Below are positions 34,163 through 43,079 of a stretch of 51,264 nucleotides of DNA, piece by piece. The DNA comes from an uncultured Eubacteriales bacterium (lineage in GTDB: Bacteria > Bacillota > Clostridia > Oscillospirales > Acutalibacteraceae). The stretch is from assembly GCA_900315255.1 (NCBI GenBank), contig OMYH01000016.1:53714-104977 (forward strand), written 5' to 3'. Below the pieces are notes generated by a model that ran no database searches, was not told where the DNA came from, and saw only the letters and a program-made list of their open reading frames with translations. Every line of letters starts with the position of its first letter. Within the stretch, counting starts at the first letter, position 1. A program made the translations under genes and the position numbers.

Positions 34163-34302
34163 TGCGATAAACCTCAAAAAGCTTGACGAGAATCAGGTAA
34201 AAGCCGCAGATGTCGACGGCGACAATAAGGCTACCAACAATTAACATCCTGAGATATTCGATCAAGATACAGGTGAAGTTCCCGATAGGCGAGTACGTTT
34301 AA
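34163..34302 (+). pseudogene. Decayed C-terminal dockerin fragment
   Basis: AINLKKLDENQVKAADVDGDNKATN is followed, in another frame, by ILRYSIKIQVKFPIGEYV and a stop. This is the last 45 or so residues of a dockerin almost identical to that of the pullulanase downstream (RYAINLKKLNENQLRAADADGDNKATN...PIGEIV). A deletion between the halves shifts the frame, and everything before the second calcium loop is gone. A matching terminator survives at 34326-34359. Confidence 0.85.
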
Positions 34303-34325
34303 TAATATAATAATCCATCGTCAGA

Positions 34326-34359
34326 GGCAGACAGAGCAGACAGCTTTGTCTGCCTTTTT
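34326..34359 (+). terminator. Terminator of the lost dockerin gene
   Basis: GGCAGACA / TGTCTGCC with a 13-base loop, then TTTTT. It begins 24 bases after the relic stop codon. Confidence 0.8.
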
Positions 34360-34593
34360 ATGACAGATAATATAACAATGATTTTAAACAACCATCCGTT
34401 TTTAAAAACTGCAATACATCACAAATCAGGCGTTCAGACATAACAATTACGCAGCAGCTATATACTTCTCAAAAAAGTCATCCGCTTATTTCTCACGTCA
34501 CAAAAAGAACAGACTTGTTCTGTAAATTGCAACAAAACGGCAAGGCTCAATCTGTTAATATGGCATATTAATTTTTTGAAATCAAATTCATTA

Positions 34594-34622
34594 TTGTAAT
34601 ATACGCAAAAAAGGTTTATAAT
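34594..34622 (+). promoter_or_regulatory. Promoter of the pullulanase gene
   Basis: TTGTAA, 17 bases, TATAAT, 73 bases before the ATG. A hairpin (TCCCGA/TCGGGA) lies in the leader at about 34642-34667. Confidence 0.7.
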
Positions 34623-34695
34623 ATTATCGTAATGATTTGTTCCCGATGAAGCACGTTTTTTCGGGAGATCATAATAATTCAAAGGAGGATCTAAT

Positions 34696-37600
34696 ATGCT
34701 GAAAAGGATCTTAACAACTATGTTATCTGCGCTGCTTGTCGCAGGGACTCTTTTCCCCGCAAGTGCGGCAAGTGCTCCTGTTGCTTCGGGAGAAACAAAT
34801 AACTACACCTCGACCTGCGAATGGCTCGACGACACCTTCGCTTATGACGGTAAGCTCGGTGCAGATTACTCACCCACCTCGACGACATTCCGTGTATGGG
34901 CGCCTGTCGCTACAAAAATTACGCTCAAGCGCTATGCGACGGGCAGCGACCGGGAGGACGGCGCAAAATCTCTCGGTGACTATCCGATGACAAAAAACAG
35001 TTCAACGGGTGTATGGTCTGTGACTGTTGACGGCGATCTCGTCAACACATACTACACCTACGAGATCACTACCCCCGATGTTATGGGACGTGATCCTAAG
35101 ACACACGAAACACAGGATATCTACTCCTACGCTGTCGGTGTAAACGGCGACCGCTCAATGGTAGTTGATTTTGACAACACCGACCCCGAAGGATGGGATC
35201 AGGATAACCATGTCCTGCTGACAAACCCCACCGACTCTTTTGTGTGGGAGGTTCACGTAAAGGACTTTTCCTATGACCCAAGTTCGGGTGTTTCCGAGGC
35301 CAACAGAGGAAAATACCTCGCCTTCACCGAAACAGGCACTACCGTTAACGGCAAGGGCGGTATGGCCACCTGCGTGGATTATCTGAAAAACTTAGGCGTT
35401 ACTACCGTACAGATAAACCCGTTCAACGACTTCGGTTCGGTTGACGAGACCGACAGCGCAGGAAGATTCAACTGGGGCTACGATCCAAAGAATTACAGCG
35501 TACCCGACGGATCGTATTCATCAAACCCATATGACGGAAATGTCCGCATAAAGGAATGCAAGCAGATGATCCAGGCACTCCATAACGCAGGTATCTCTGT
35601 TGTCATGGACGTTGTTTACAACCATACATACAGCACCGATTCATGCTTTAACTACACCGTACCAAAATACTACTACCGTATGTGGCACGAGCGTAATGCT
35701 GACGGCAGCGTTTATTACGACAGCTATGTATATTCCAACGGCTCCGGCTGCGGAAACGAAACAGCCTCGGAACGCAGAATGTACAGGAAATTCATGATCG
35801 ACTCTATCCTCAACTGGGCAAAGGAATACCATGTAGACGGATTCAGATTTGACCTTATGGCTCTGCACGATGTCGAAACACTCAACGCTATCCGCAAGGC
35901 TCTTGACGAGCAGGTCGACAGCCGCATCACTATGTGGGGCGAAGGCTGGACAGGAGGCGGCGGTGAATACCCCGGACTCACATGGGACAAGAAGCCCTTT
36001 GTACAGGCAAACATCGGCTATCATCCCGGCCTTGATCAACGCATAGGCTTCTTTAACGACGGCCTGCGTGACGCAATCAGAGGCAACAACGACCTCAATG
36101 TTGCAGGCTGGATACAGACAGGCGATGACTCCAACAACTGGAAGGTCGCAGAAGGCATGAAGGCCGAAAAGGGTGACAGCTTCAGCGTGCCGACGCAGGT
36201 AGTCAGCTACGCAGCTTGTCACGATAACCGCACACTATGGGATCAGCTCTGCGCTTCTCAGGGAATGACAGACTCTTATTACAAACGAAACGAAAAGCTC
36301 ATCTCTCAGAGCAAGCTCTCGGGCGCTGTTCTGAACGTGTCACAGGGTGCTACATTTATCCTTGCAGGCGAAGAAATGGGACGTTCCAAGGGCGGCGATC
36401 ACAACAGCTATAACAAACCCCCGGAGATAAACAAAATAGACTGGAACCTCGCTCAGACAAACTCCGATCTGGTTTCATACTACAAGGGACTCAGACAGAT
36501 CCGCAATAATTTTGCTTTGTTCAAATCTCCTGCCCGTACCTCTGATAAGTATTATTTCCTGCCTATATCTACTAAAGATCAGATCGCCTGCATATGCACA
36601 AATACCCAATCGGGACAGTGGAACAAGCTGCTCTATATAGCAAATGCTTCCGATATGCCAATTACATATCAGGTACCGTCAGGTCAGGAACAGAACTGGA
36701 TCATTCTCTCCGACGGTTCAAAAGCAGGACTCAAAAGTCTTGGCGAAGTACCTAACGGAAACTTCTCCGTTCCCGCAAATTCGATGGTAATAGCAGTCGA
36801 TAAAGCTTCTTACAATTCCGTTAATATCGATGACCCGACTCGTACTATAGATGTTCACTTTGAAAACAAAGCAACAGGAGAATGGATATACAGCTATTCT
36901 GTTTCGGGCGATAAGGGCAAGCCATATTCTATCTATGCGCCCGAGGTATATGACAACAGCTATATTCTCGACAGCGTAATCGGCGATACCGAAGGGACAT
37001 TCTCAGAAAACGGCAGTGTGACGGTGAACTACATTCCCGTAAATGCAGGTAGTGTTACCGTGAAGTATCTCAAAACAGGCACAAATGAAAGTATAAGAAA
37101 CGATGATGTACTGAAAGCCGTTGTGGGTGACACAATAACTCTCGGCGATCCGCCGCCGATGCTCGGCTATAAGGCTAACGATTCGCAGAACCCGACCGAC
37201 AGCAAGATCCCCGTTGTCTGGGGCAACACCGACGTTAAGTACTACTATGACGAAGCAACACGCAACATCAAGCTGCATTTCCGCCACAGCGGTTCCGAAA
37301 CATGGGCGCCTGTCCTGTGGATCTGGGGTGACGGCAGCTACAATTACGGCACTTCCAAAGAATGGCCGGGCGATACGTTGACCGACACCGACGGCGACGG
37401 ATGGTTCGACACAAGCTTCACGGCAAGAGCAACCGAAACCTCTTATAACCTCATCGTAAGCTCAGATCATTCACGAACAATGGATATAACAGGACTTGCC
37501 GACAGCGAGCTGTGGATCGTAATTGACGACAGCAATATCGCATATGACAACGATCACCTGATTATTTACAGAGAAAATCCCGATACTAACCCCAATGCTC

Positions 37601-39528
37601 ACAAGGCAGGCCGTTACGGAAAGCTGAATTCGTCAAGCGATAACATAGAACCCACACTGTATAATATAACAAAAGAAAACTTCTTCAATGTTACGGTAAG
37701 CGGTTACAATGCAGAGAAAACTATCCCCGGCGCTGAGGTGATAGTATCTCTTGACAGGAAGGCTCTCCCCAACGGCTCAATATTCAAGAGCTTCTCCGTA
37801 AACGACGGCAAGGTTGAATTCAACACACTCTCCGATGAGTCCATAAGCTTCACCATGCCCGAAGAAAATGTTGTTATAAAGGCTGTTATGGAGGCTGTCA
37901 GACCCGAGCTTACACTTGTCTATGCAGTTGATCCCTCTTGTGAAGAAGACGGAAATACTGCGTACTATATAGACACTGCAGGCAATCTCTACGAAGACGA
38001 GGATTATACTCCTCTCAGGGACAAAAACGGCGACGGCAAGGTTGACTTAAATGACGTAAAAAATCCTGCAAAGGGCCACTCATGGAACGAACCCGTATGG
38101 ACATGGAACGACAACTACACTTCTGCGAAAGCAGCATTCACCTGTAAAAACGACACCGAACACACAACAAACGTTGATGCAGTGATCACAAAGGAAGTAA
38201 CAACAAGTGACGACGGCGTAATAACAACAACGACATATACCGCAGCAGTTACACTTAACAACAAGACATATACCGACACAAAAACAGAAACTGATATTGA
38301 CTCATCGACTCCTTACGATACCGATTCAAGCGGATATGAAGAAATGGCATACAAAATATACTTCAATATGTACAATGCCGACATCAATGTATACCGCACC
38401 AGCAACGCCGAATATCCTTACGAACATGATGTAAAAACAGCCTGGTCAAGAGACGGCAAGACAGGCGAGCTTGATAAGAGCGGAAGCGGTGAGATCACGT
38501 TTGAGATAACCAACGAGTCTTCCGATGATAAAGTCCGTACAGGTATTATCGTCAAAGGTGATTACGACCAGTGTCTTGCACGCGACAAGTACGGCCGCCG
38601 TTATACTATTACGGGTATCAAGAGCGATCTGACGATCACAGCCGATTACGGTGACGACACATCTACCGACACCACCACAAATACAGATACGGATACTTCG
38701 TCAGCGACCGACACTTCCACAAGTACCGATGTTCAAACAGACACCGAAACCAACAACGATACTGAAACTAATACCGATACTTCAAATACCGATACCGAGA
38801 TACTTACGGATACCACTATAAACACCGACACCTCATCAGATACAAATACGATTACCGATACCAATACCAACACAGAAACCGACACTTTATCCGATACCGA
38901 TACTTCTTCCGATACTGATACTGCAACAAACACAGACTCGGACGATGACGACTATTCAGATATGGCATACAAAATAATGTTTGACATTTGGACTGCCGAT
39001 GTTGATGTTTATCACACCAGGAAAGCAGAATCCCCCGATGATTACGGTGTAAATGTAGCATGGTCAAGAAACGGCACTACAGGCGAGCTTGACAAGAGCG
39101 GCGACGGCGAGTGTACATTCGTTATTACAAATTTTGACAGCGATGCCGATCCATTTAACGGAATTTCGATCAAGGGTGACTACGAGGCGGTTATCAACTA
39201 TAAAGATGACAACACCAGATTCACCATAACAGGAATTACGAGCGACCTGACAGTCACCATTGAGAATTCTGTTATACCGCCCAAGGATTCCGATACAGAT
39301 ACCGACAACAAGGTCAAGCTCGGTGACGTTGACCTCGACGGCAAGATCTCCGCAAAGGACAGTATGGCTATTCAGCGTTATGCGATCAACCTCAAAAAGC
39401 TTAACGAAAATCAGCTCAGAGCCGCAGACGCAGACGGTGACAACAAGGCAACAAACAAGGACGCTATCATTATTCTGAGATACACGATCAACATTAAGGT
39501 CAAGTATCCGATCGGCGAGATTGTTTAA
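34696..39528 (+). CDS. pulA: Secreted dockerin-bearing type I pullulanase (GH13_14)
   Basis: A 1610-residue enzyme that would cut alpha-1,6 branches in starch outside the cell. Signal peptide about 1-25 (ASA-A). A CBM48-like module (about 55-165) is followed by the GH13 barrel (about 180-620) with FNWGYDP at 258-264 (type I pullulanase signature is YNWGYDP) and DVVYNH at 305-310; catalytic residues are Asp386 (GFRFD), Glu416 (MWGEGW) and Asp510 (ACHD). Then two MucBP-like modules (about 716-781 and 786-852), a CBM41-like starch module (856-945), and two copies of an unrecognised ~105-residue module (about 1214-1318 and 1420-1523) separated by a Thr/Asp linker. The C-terminal dockerin (about 1540-1600) has two calcium loops. 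The dockerin indicates assembly on a cohesin scaffold, as in the R. bromii amylosome. AAGGAGG precedes the ATG. Confidence 0.95.
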   Translation: MLKRILTTMLSALLVAGTLFPASAASAPVASGETNNYTSTCEWLDDTFAYDGKLGADYSPTSTTFRVWAPVATKITLKRYATGSDREDGAKSLGDYPMTKNSSTGVWSVTVDGDLVNTYYTYEITTPDVMGRDPKTHETQDIYSYAVGVNGDRSMVVDFDNTDPEGWDQDNHVLLTNPTDSFVWEVHVKDFSYDPSSGVSEANRGKYLAFTETGTTVNGKGGMATCVDYLKNLGVTTVQINPFNDFGSVDETDSAGRFNWGYDPKNYSVPDGSYSSNPYDGNVRIKECKQMIQALHNAGISVVMDVVYNHTYSTDSCFNYTVPKYYYRMWHERNADGSVYYDSYVYSNGSGCGNETASERRMYRKFMIDSILNWAKEYHVDGFRFDLMALHDVETLNAIRKALDEQVDSRITMWGEGWTGGGGEYPGLTWDKKPFVQANIGYHPGLDQRIGFFNDGLRDAIRGNNDLNVAGWIQTGDDSNNWKVAEGMKAEKGDSFSVPTQVVSYAACHDNRTLWDQLCASQGMTDSYYKRNEKLISQSKLSGAVLNVSQGATFILAGEEMGRSKGGDHNSYNKPPEINKIDWNLAQTNSDLVSYYKGLRQIRNNFALFKSPARTSDKYYFLPISTKDQIACICTNTQSGQWNKLLYIANASDMPITYQVPSGQEQNWIILSDGSKAGLKSLGEVPNGNFSVPANSMVIAVDKASYNSVNIDDPTRTIDVHFENKATGEWIYSYSVSGDKGKPYSIYAPEVYDNSYILDSVIGDTEGTFSENGSVTVNYIPVNAGSVTVKYLKTGTNESIRNDDVLKAVVGDTITLGDPPPMLGYKANDSQNPTDSKIPVVWGNTDVKYYYDEATRNIKLHFRHSGSETWAPVLWIWGDGSYNYGTSKEWPGDTLTDTDGDGWFDTSFTARATETSYNLIVSSDHSRTMDITGLADSELWIVIDDSNIAYDNDHLIIYRENPDTNPNAHKAGRYGKLNSSSDNIEPTLYNITKENFFNVTVSGYNAEKTIPGAEVIVSLDRKALPNGSIFKSFSVNDGKVEFNTLSDESISFTMPEENVVIKAVMEAVRPELTLVYAVDPSCEEDGNTAYYIDTAGNLYEDEDYTPLRDKNGDGKVDLNDVKNPAKGHSWNEPVWTWNDNYTSAKAAFTCKNDTEHTTNVDAVITKEVTTSDDGVITTTTYTAAVTLNNKTYTDTKTETDIDSSTPYDTDSSGYEEMAYKIYFNMYNADINVYRTSNAEYPYEHDVKTAWSRDGKTGELDKSGSGEITFEITNESSDDKVRTGIIVKGDYDQCLARDKYGRRYTITGIKSDLTITADYGDDTSTDTTTNTDTDTSSATDTSTSTDVQTDTETNNDTETNTDTSNTDTEILTDTTINTDTSSDTNTITDTNTNTETDTLSDTDTSSDTDTATNTDSDDDDYSDMAYKIMFDIWTADVDVYHTRKAESPDDYGVNVAWSRNGTTGELDKSGDGECTFVITNFDSDADPFNGISIKGDYEAVINYKDDNTRFTITGITSDLTVTIENSVIPPKDSDTDTDNKVKLGDVDLDGKISAKDSMAIQRYAINLKKLNENQLRAADADGDNKATNKDAIIILRYTINIKVKYPIGEIV

Positions 39529-39573
39529 TTGAATTATATTTCAAAAACAAATAGTAATCCGAAGCATTGAACG

Positions 39574-39607
39574 AACCCCTGCCGATAAAAAGCAGGGGTT
39601 ATTGTTG
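39574..39607 (+). terminator. Terminator of the pullulanase gene
   Basis: AACCCCTGC / GCAGGGGTT, nine pairs, followed by ATTGTTG. Confidence 0.85.
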
Positions 39608-39698
39608 ACAATGATTTCCTCTTATCAAAAAACTCACCTGTTAATCAGAAATTCACTTATTATCTATTGAAAAACAGAAGCATGGTTTCACTTTTTTG

Positions 39699-39727
39699 TT
39701 GACATTCTCCATCATGTGTAGTATAAT
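39699..39727 (+). promoter_or_regulatory. Consensus promoter upstream of the PadR gene
   Basis: TTGACA, 17 bases, TATAAT: perfect consensus. It is 220 bases before the PadR start, which is unusually far. Confidence 0.85.
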
Positions 39728-39914
39728 TTGATTAATAGTGAATTACGTTATCTATGTACAGTCTAATCGTGATTGCTTAATATGCTGTTATGACAAAGTA
39801 TATGTCAATGTATTATGCAACGTGCACATAAGCTGATTGCTCCTTAAAAAATAGCTGCCTGGATTTTTTAAGTATCGATCGGGTACTTGAGCCATGATTC
39901 TGTGCTTATGATAT
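39728..39914 (+). promoter_or_regulatory. Long leader of the PadR gene
   Basis: About 190 bases between the promoter and the operator-like palindrome. It holds small inverted repeats (TGACA/TGTCA near 39792; AAGTA/TACTT near 39870) but no reading frame or riboswitch that I recognise. Confidence 0.4.
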
Positions 39915-39930
39915 AAATATGTACATATTT
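39915..39930. promoter_or_regulatory. Palindrome before PadR start
   Basis: AAATATGT-ACATATTT is a perfect 16-base palindrome ending 18 bases before the ATG. PadR proteins bind ATGT/ACAT-type inverted repeats, so self-repression here is plausible. Confidence 0.5.
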
Positions 39931-39948
39931 TACAAAGGAAGAAAAACT

Positions 39949-40293
39949 ATGGGTATTGCAGAAAATTTAAAAAAGGGCACGTCTGAGCTTCTTATCCTTT
40001 ATCTGCTCAACAGCGAGGATATGTATGGTTATCAGATTGCGCATGAGCTAAAGGCTAGAAGTGGTGAACAGTTTGTTATGCCGGAGGGATCTCTATATCC
40101 TACATTGTACCGCTTGATAGACAAAGGCGTTATCTCCGATAGGATGGAGATCGTAGGCAAGAGACTCCGTAAGTATTATCATCTTGAGCCTTACGGTAAA
40201 GAGTATCTTTCAATTATCCAGGCAGAGTACGATAAAATCAATCAAGGTATTCAAATGGTTTTGTCCACAACAGGCGACAAGGTGACTGAATAA
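39949..40293 (+). CDS. PadR family transcriptional regulator
   Basis: A 114-residue winged-helix protein of PadR subfamily 2. SELLILYLLNSEDMYGYQIAHEL is the first helix pair, MPEGSLYPTLYRLIDKGVISDR the recognition helix and start of the wing, and GKRLRKYYHLEPYGKEYL the wing; a C-terminal helix forms the dimer. ATG 39949 has AAAGGA nine bases upstream. PadR repressors usually sit next to a transporter or DUF1700/DUF1048 membrane gene that they control; none follows here, since a terminator and a mobile element come next. Its target is unknown. Confidence 0.9.
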   Translation: MGIAENLKKGTSELLILYLLNSEDMYGYQIAHELKARSGEQFVMPEGSLYPTLYRLIDKGVISDRMEIVGKRLRKYYHLEPYGKEYLSIIQAEYDKINQGIQMVLSTTGDKVTE

Positions 40294-40311
40294 CAGCCGC
40301 AAATCTAAAAG

Positions 40312-40344
40312 ACCCGGTGAAGCGTGAATGCTCACCGGGTTTTT
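40312..40344. terminator. Terminator between padR and cdd
   Basis: ACCCGGTGA / TCACCGGGT, nine pairs, then TTTTT on plus; on minus it is followed by CTTTTAG, so it may also serve cdd. Confidence 0.88.
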
Positions 40345-40347
40345 CCT

Positions 40348-40446
40348 TTAAGGAGACACTGATTAAATTGAGCGCCGAAGTTGCGCCGTCAGATTTTTAG
40401 GCAAATTGTGTGAAAAATCCGCAGGAATACTGACGTATTTCAAGGA
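40348..40446 (+). mobile_element. MITE-like element, copy E (left half)
   Basis: TTAA and the left terminal repeat through CAAGGA, as in copy D; the right half is absent. It lies between the cdd stop codon (40454) and the shared terminator. Confidence 0.85.
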
Positions 40447-40453
40447 AACCGAG

Positions 40454-40849
40454 TTAAAACTCGCAAAATGCCGAAGGCATAAGAGAATTAAGCTTTGCTT
40501 CTGTGATATTATGCCCGTCAGTCATGAGTATGTCGAGATCACCGCTGCAAAACTCAAGCAGTGCCTGTCTGCACACTCCGCACGGCGGTGTTAATACGAT
40601 CCGACCATCATGTCGGAATGCAATGACAGCGATCTTGACAAAATCCCGCCTGCCGTCTGCGATCGCCGAGAACAAGGCTGTTCTCTCTGCGCAGTTTGTG
40701 ACAGAAAACGATACATTCTCGATATTACAACCTGTGTAAACTGCTCCGTCGCTGCACAAAAGCGCTGCTCCGACCGAAAAATGCGAATACGGTGAATAGC
40801 TTTTCTCCGCAGCCTTTTCAGCAAGCTTCATGAGCGCCTGATCATCCAT
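40454..40849 (-). CDS. cdd: Cytidine deaminase
   Basis: Cdd turns cytidine or deoxycytidine into uridine or deoxyuridine for salvage. The 131-residue length is that of the tetrameric form. CAER (Cys53, catalytic Glu55) and PCGVC (Cys90, Cys93) hold the zinc, and GCNIENVSF binds the ribose. I use ATG 40849, with AGGTG six bases upstream; a GTG at 40858 would add three residues. It overlaps deoD's end closely and is the second gene of a deoD-cdd operon. Confidence 0.95.
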   Translation of the reverse strand: MDDQALMKLAEKAAEKSYSPYSHFSVGAALLCSDGAVYTGCNIENVSFSVTNCAERTALFSAIADGRRDFVKIAVIAFRHDGRIVLTPPCGVCRQALLEFCSGDLDILMTDGHNITEAKLNSLMPSAFCEF

Positions 40850-40850
40850 C

Positions 40851-41573
40851 TCACTCACCTATCCTATGGGCTGTTTCAAGAGACAGCTCTATCATTTTAG
40901 TAAACGAATTTTGCCTATCCTGTGCAGACATAGCCTTATCCGTTCCTATACAGTCAGACACCGTGAACATGGCGAGCGCATTCTTCTTCGCATATGCCGC
41001 ATTCATATACAGCGCCGCTGTTTCCATCTCCACAGCCAGAACGCCCATTGCCTTCCATTTTTCATTCTGCGATACATCTGCGGAATAAAATGTATCAGAG
41101 CTGAGAATATTTCCTATATTTATTCCCGTCCCACACTCTGCGCATACTTCATCCAAAGTTTTCAGCAGCTTAAAGCTTGCCGTGGGGGCATATGTTCCGT
41201 TAAGTCCGTATTGCGAGGCATAGTTGGAATTCGTACACGCACCCATTGCGGCGATTATATCCCCGAGATCAAGCTCGGGCTGAAGCGCACCCGCAGAACC
41301 TGTCCTTATTATATTATCGACATCGTAAAAGTTGAAAAGCTCATAGCTGTAGATCCCCATAGACGGCATACCCATACCGCTGCCCATTACGGAAACTCTT
41401 TTGCCCTTGTAGCTTCCCGTATATCCAAGCATACCTCTCACCGATGTTACAAGAACAGGATCATTAAGGAATTTCTCTGCGATCAGCTTTGCACGGAGAG
41501 GATCACCCGGCATGATCACCGTTTTGGCAAAATCTCCTTTTTTTGCTTCAATATGCGGAGTAGGAACAAACAT
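40851..41573 (-). CDS. deoD: Purine nucleoside phosphorylase, DeoD type
   Basis: DeoD cleaves purine nucleosides with phosphate into base and (deoxy)ribose 1-phosphate. The 240-residue hexameric-type protein shows MPGDPLRAKLIAE (phosphate site), GSGMGMPSMGIYSYEL, IIRTGSAGALQ and VEMETAALY, with Asp in TVSDC as the catalytic acid. ATG 41573 has AGGAGG eight bases upstream. Together with cdd it supplies nucleoside salvage. Confidence 0.96.
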   Translation of the reverse strand: MFVPTPHIEAKKGDFAKTVIMPGDPLRAKLIAEKFLNDPVLVTSVRGMLGYTGSYKGKRVSVMGSGMGMPSMGIYSYELFNFYDVDNIIRTGSAGALQPELDLGDIIAAMGACTNSNYASQYGLNGTYAPTASFKLLKTLDEVCAECGTGINIGNILSSDTFYSADVSQNEKWKAMGVLAVEMETAALYMNAAYAKKNALAMFTVSDCIGTDKAMSAQDRQNSFTKMIELSLETAHRIGE

Positions 41574-41602
41574 ACACATGACCTCCTTGTTTATTTTTAT
41601 AC

Positions 41603-41631
41603 ATTATATCTAAATATTTCATAAAAGTCAA
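41603..41631 (-). promoter_or_regulatory. Promoter of deoD-cdd
   Basis: Minus strand TTGACT, 17 bases, TATAAT, 30 bases before the deoD start. Confidence 0.8.
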
Positions 41632-41643
41632 GGTGGAATCGTT

Positions 41644-41673
41644 TAAAAAAAGCTGTCTATTGTAAGACAGCTT
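41644..41673 (-). terminator. Terminator of argD
   Basis: AAGCTGTCT / AGACAGCTT, nine pairs with a six-base loop, then a run of Ts on the minus strand; a shorter T run also follows on plus. Confidence 0.85.
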
Positions 41674-41687
41674 TTTGTTCTTGATCG

Positions 41688-42863
41688 TTATTCAAGTGTT
41701 TTTGCAAGTATCTCTAACCCCTTGTCTATCTCCTCTTTTGTGATATTGAGAGGGGGAAGCATTCTGAGCTTTGTCTTTGCAGTGAGAATAAGCAAGCCGT
41801 TCTCGGCACATTTTGCGGCAATATCCGAGGCTGTATACCCATCCGCAAGAGTAATACCTATCATCAATCCAAGCCCCGAAAGCTCCTTGATCTGAGGGAT
41901 CTCCAACAGCTTTTCTCTGATATACTCTGCCTTCGGAGAGACTTCCTCAAGAAGTCCGCAGTCGAGCAGCTCGGTCAGCACGGCAACACCGCCTGCACAC
42001 GAAACGGGATTTCCGCCAAAGGTCGATCCGTGATCACCGTAGGACAGAACACCCTCGGTTTTCTCGTTCATGAGAACTGCGCCTATCGGCAGACCGCCGC
42101 CCAAACCCTTTGCAAGAGTTGTAATATCGGGAGCTATTCCGAACTGTCTGCTTGTCAGCAGCGTTCCCGTTCTGCCGATACCCGTCTGAACCTCGTCAAC
42201 GATCAGAAGAATCTCATGATCCCTGCAGAAGTCTGCCAAGAAACGTACATAGTCCTTATCCGCTGCGATAACACCGCCCTCGCCCTGAACAAGCTCTATC
42301 ATGACAGCGCATACAGTTTCATCGAACGCTGCTTCAAGAGCCTCTTTATCGTTCATAGGCACATACCTGAAGCCTCCTGTAAACGGATAGAAGTTCTTGT
42401 GAAAAACATCTTGTCCTGTGGCTTCGAGTGCGGCAATAGTCCTTCCGTGGAAAGAGTTCTGCATTGTTATGATATTTACACACTCTTTGCCCTTATTGTC
42501 TGCGCCGTACTTTCTTGCGATCTTCACAGCACCCTCGTTGGCCTCGGCCCCCGAATTTGCAAAGAACACCTTAGAATATCCTGCCGCCTTGCACAGCTTC
42601 TCCGCAAGCACTGTATCGGGTACGGACACAAAGATGTTGGACGTATGCTGAATAGTGCTTATCTGTGCCGTAACAGCCGAAACCCAGTTTTCATTACAGA
42701 AGCCCAGGCTGTTCACACCGATACCCGATGTAAAGTCGATATATTTCTTTCCCTCTGCGTCAAAGCCCGTAGAACCCGAACCTCTTGTCAGGACAACATT
42801 CTGCCGTTTATATGTATTGGCAATATACTGCTTATCCAAATTCTGATAGTATTCGTTTGTCAT
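41688..42863 (-). CDS. argD: Acetylornithine aminotransferase
   Basis: A class III PLP aminotransferase of 391 residues that would make N-acetylornithine from its semialdehyde in arginine synthesis. FANSGAEANEGAVKIAR binds the cofactor phosphate, IVDEVQTGIGRTG holds the PLP-pairing Asp, TTLAKGLGGG the Schiff-base Lys252, and GSTFGGNPVSCA the second PLP region. ATG 42863 has GAGGAG eight bases upstream; the longer frame to 42923 enters the promoter. The other arg genes are not here. Related enzymes (succinylornithine, ornithine or 4-aminobutyrate aminotransferases) cannot be fully excluded. Confidence 0.88.
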   Translation of the reverse strand: MTNEYYQNLDKQYIANTYKRQNVVLTRGSGSTGFDAEGKKYIDFTSGIGVNSLGFCNENWVSAVTAQISTIQHTSNIFVSVPDTVLAEKLCKAAGYSKVFFANSGAEANEGAVKIARKYGADNKGKECVNIITMQNSFHGRTIAALEATGQDVFHKNFYPFTGGFRYVPMNDKEALEAAFDETVCAVMIELVQGEGGVIAADKDYVRFLADFCRDHEILLIVDEVQTGIGRTGTLLTSRQFGIAPDITTLAKGLGGGLPIGAVLMNEKTEGVLSYGDHGSTFGGNPVSCAGGVAVLTELLDCGLLEEVSPKAEYIREKLLEIPQIKELSGLGLMIGITLADGYTASDIAAKCAENGLLILTAKTKLRMLPPLNITKEEIDKGLEILAKTLE

Positions 42864-42894
42864 TCTGATCACTCCTCTAAACAATACAAAATTT

Positions 42895-42923
42895 ATTATT
42901 GCACTATATTGAAGATTTGTCAA
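42895..42923 (-). promoter_or_regulatory. Promoter of argD
   Basis: Minus strand TTGACA, 17 bases, AATAAT, 32 bases before the ATG. Confidence 0.75.
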
Positions 42924-43079
42924 GTGGATAATTATTATTTATCAGTGCAGCCGCATGAACAAATCACATAAATATGATTATTTTGAGGCATATTTAACCT
43001 TATCGTGCCCCGTCTCCGCTGAGTTTTTATAGCAACATAATTCAAGTTAAATTGTCATGCGGTTGCCATGTGTTTTTAA

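Noticed and set aside
33975-34244. 89-residue plus-strand frame
   Set aside because: Its C-terminal part is the dockerin relic and the rest is AT-rich intergenic sequence with a terminator in the middle; no ribosome binding site.
34458-34682. Minus-strand frame of 74 residues before the pullulanase
   Set aside because: It overlaps the pullulanase promoter and leader and has no ribosome binding site or family resemblance.
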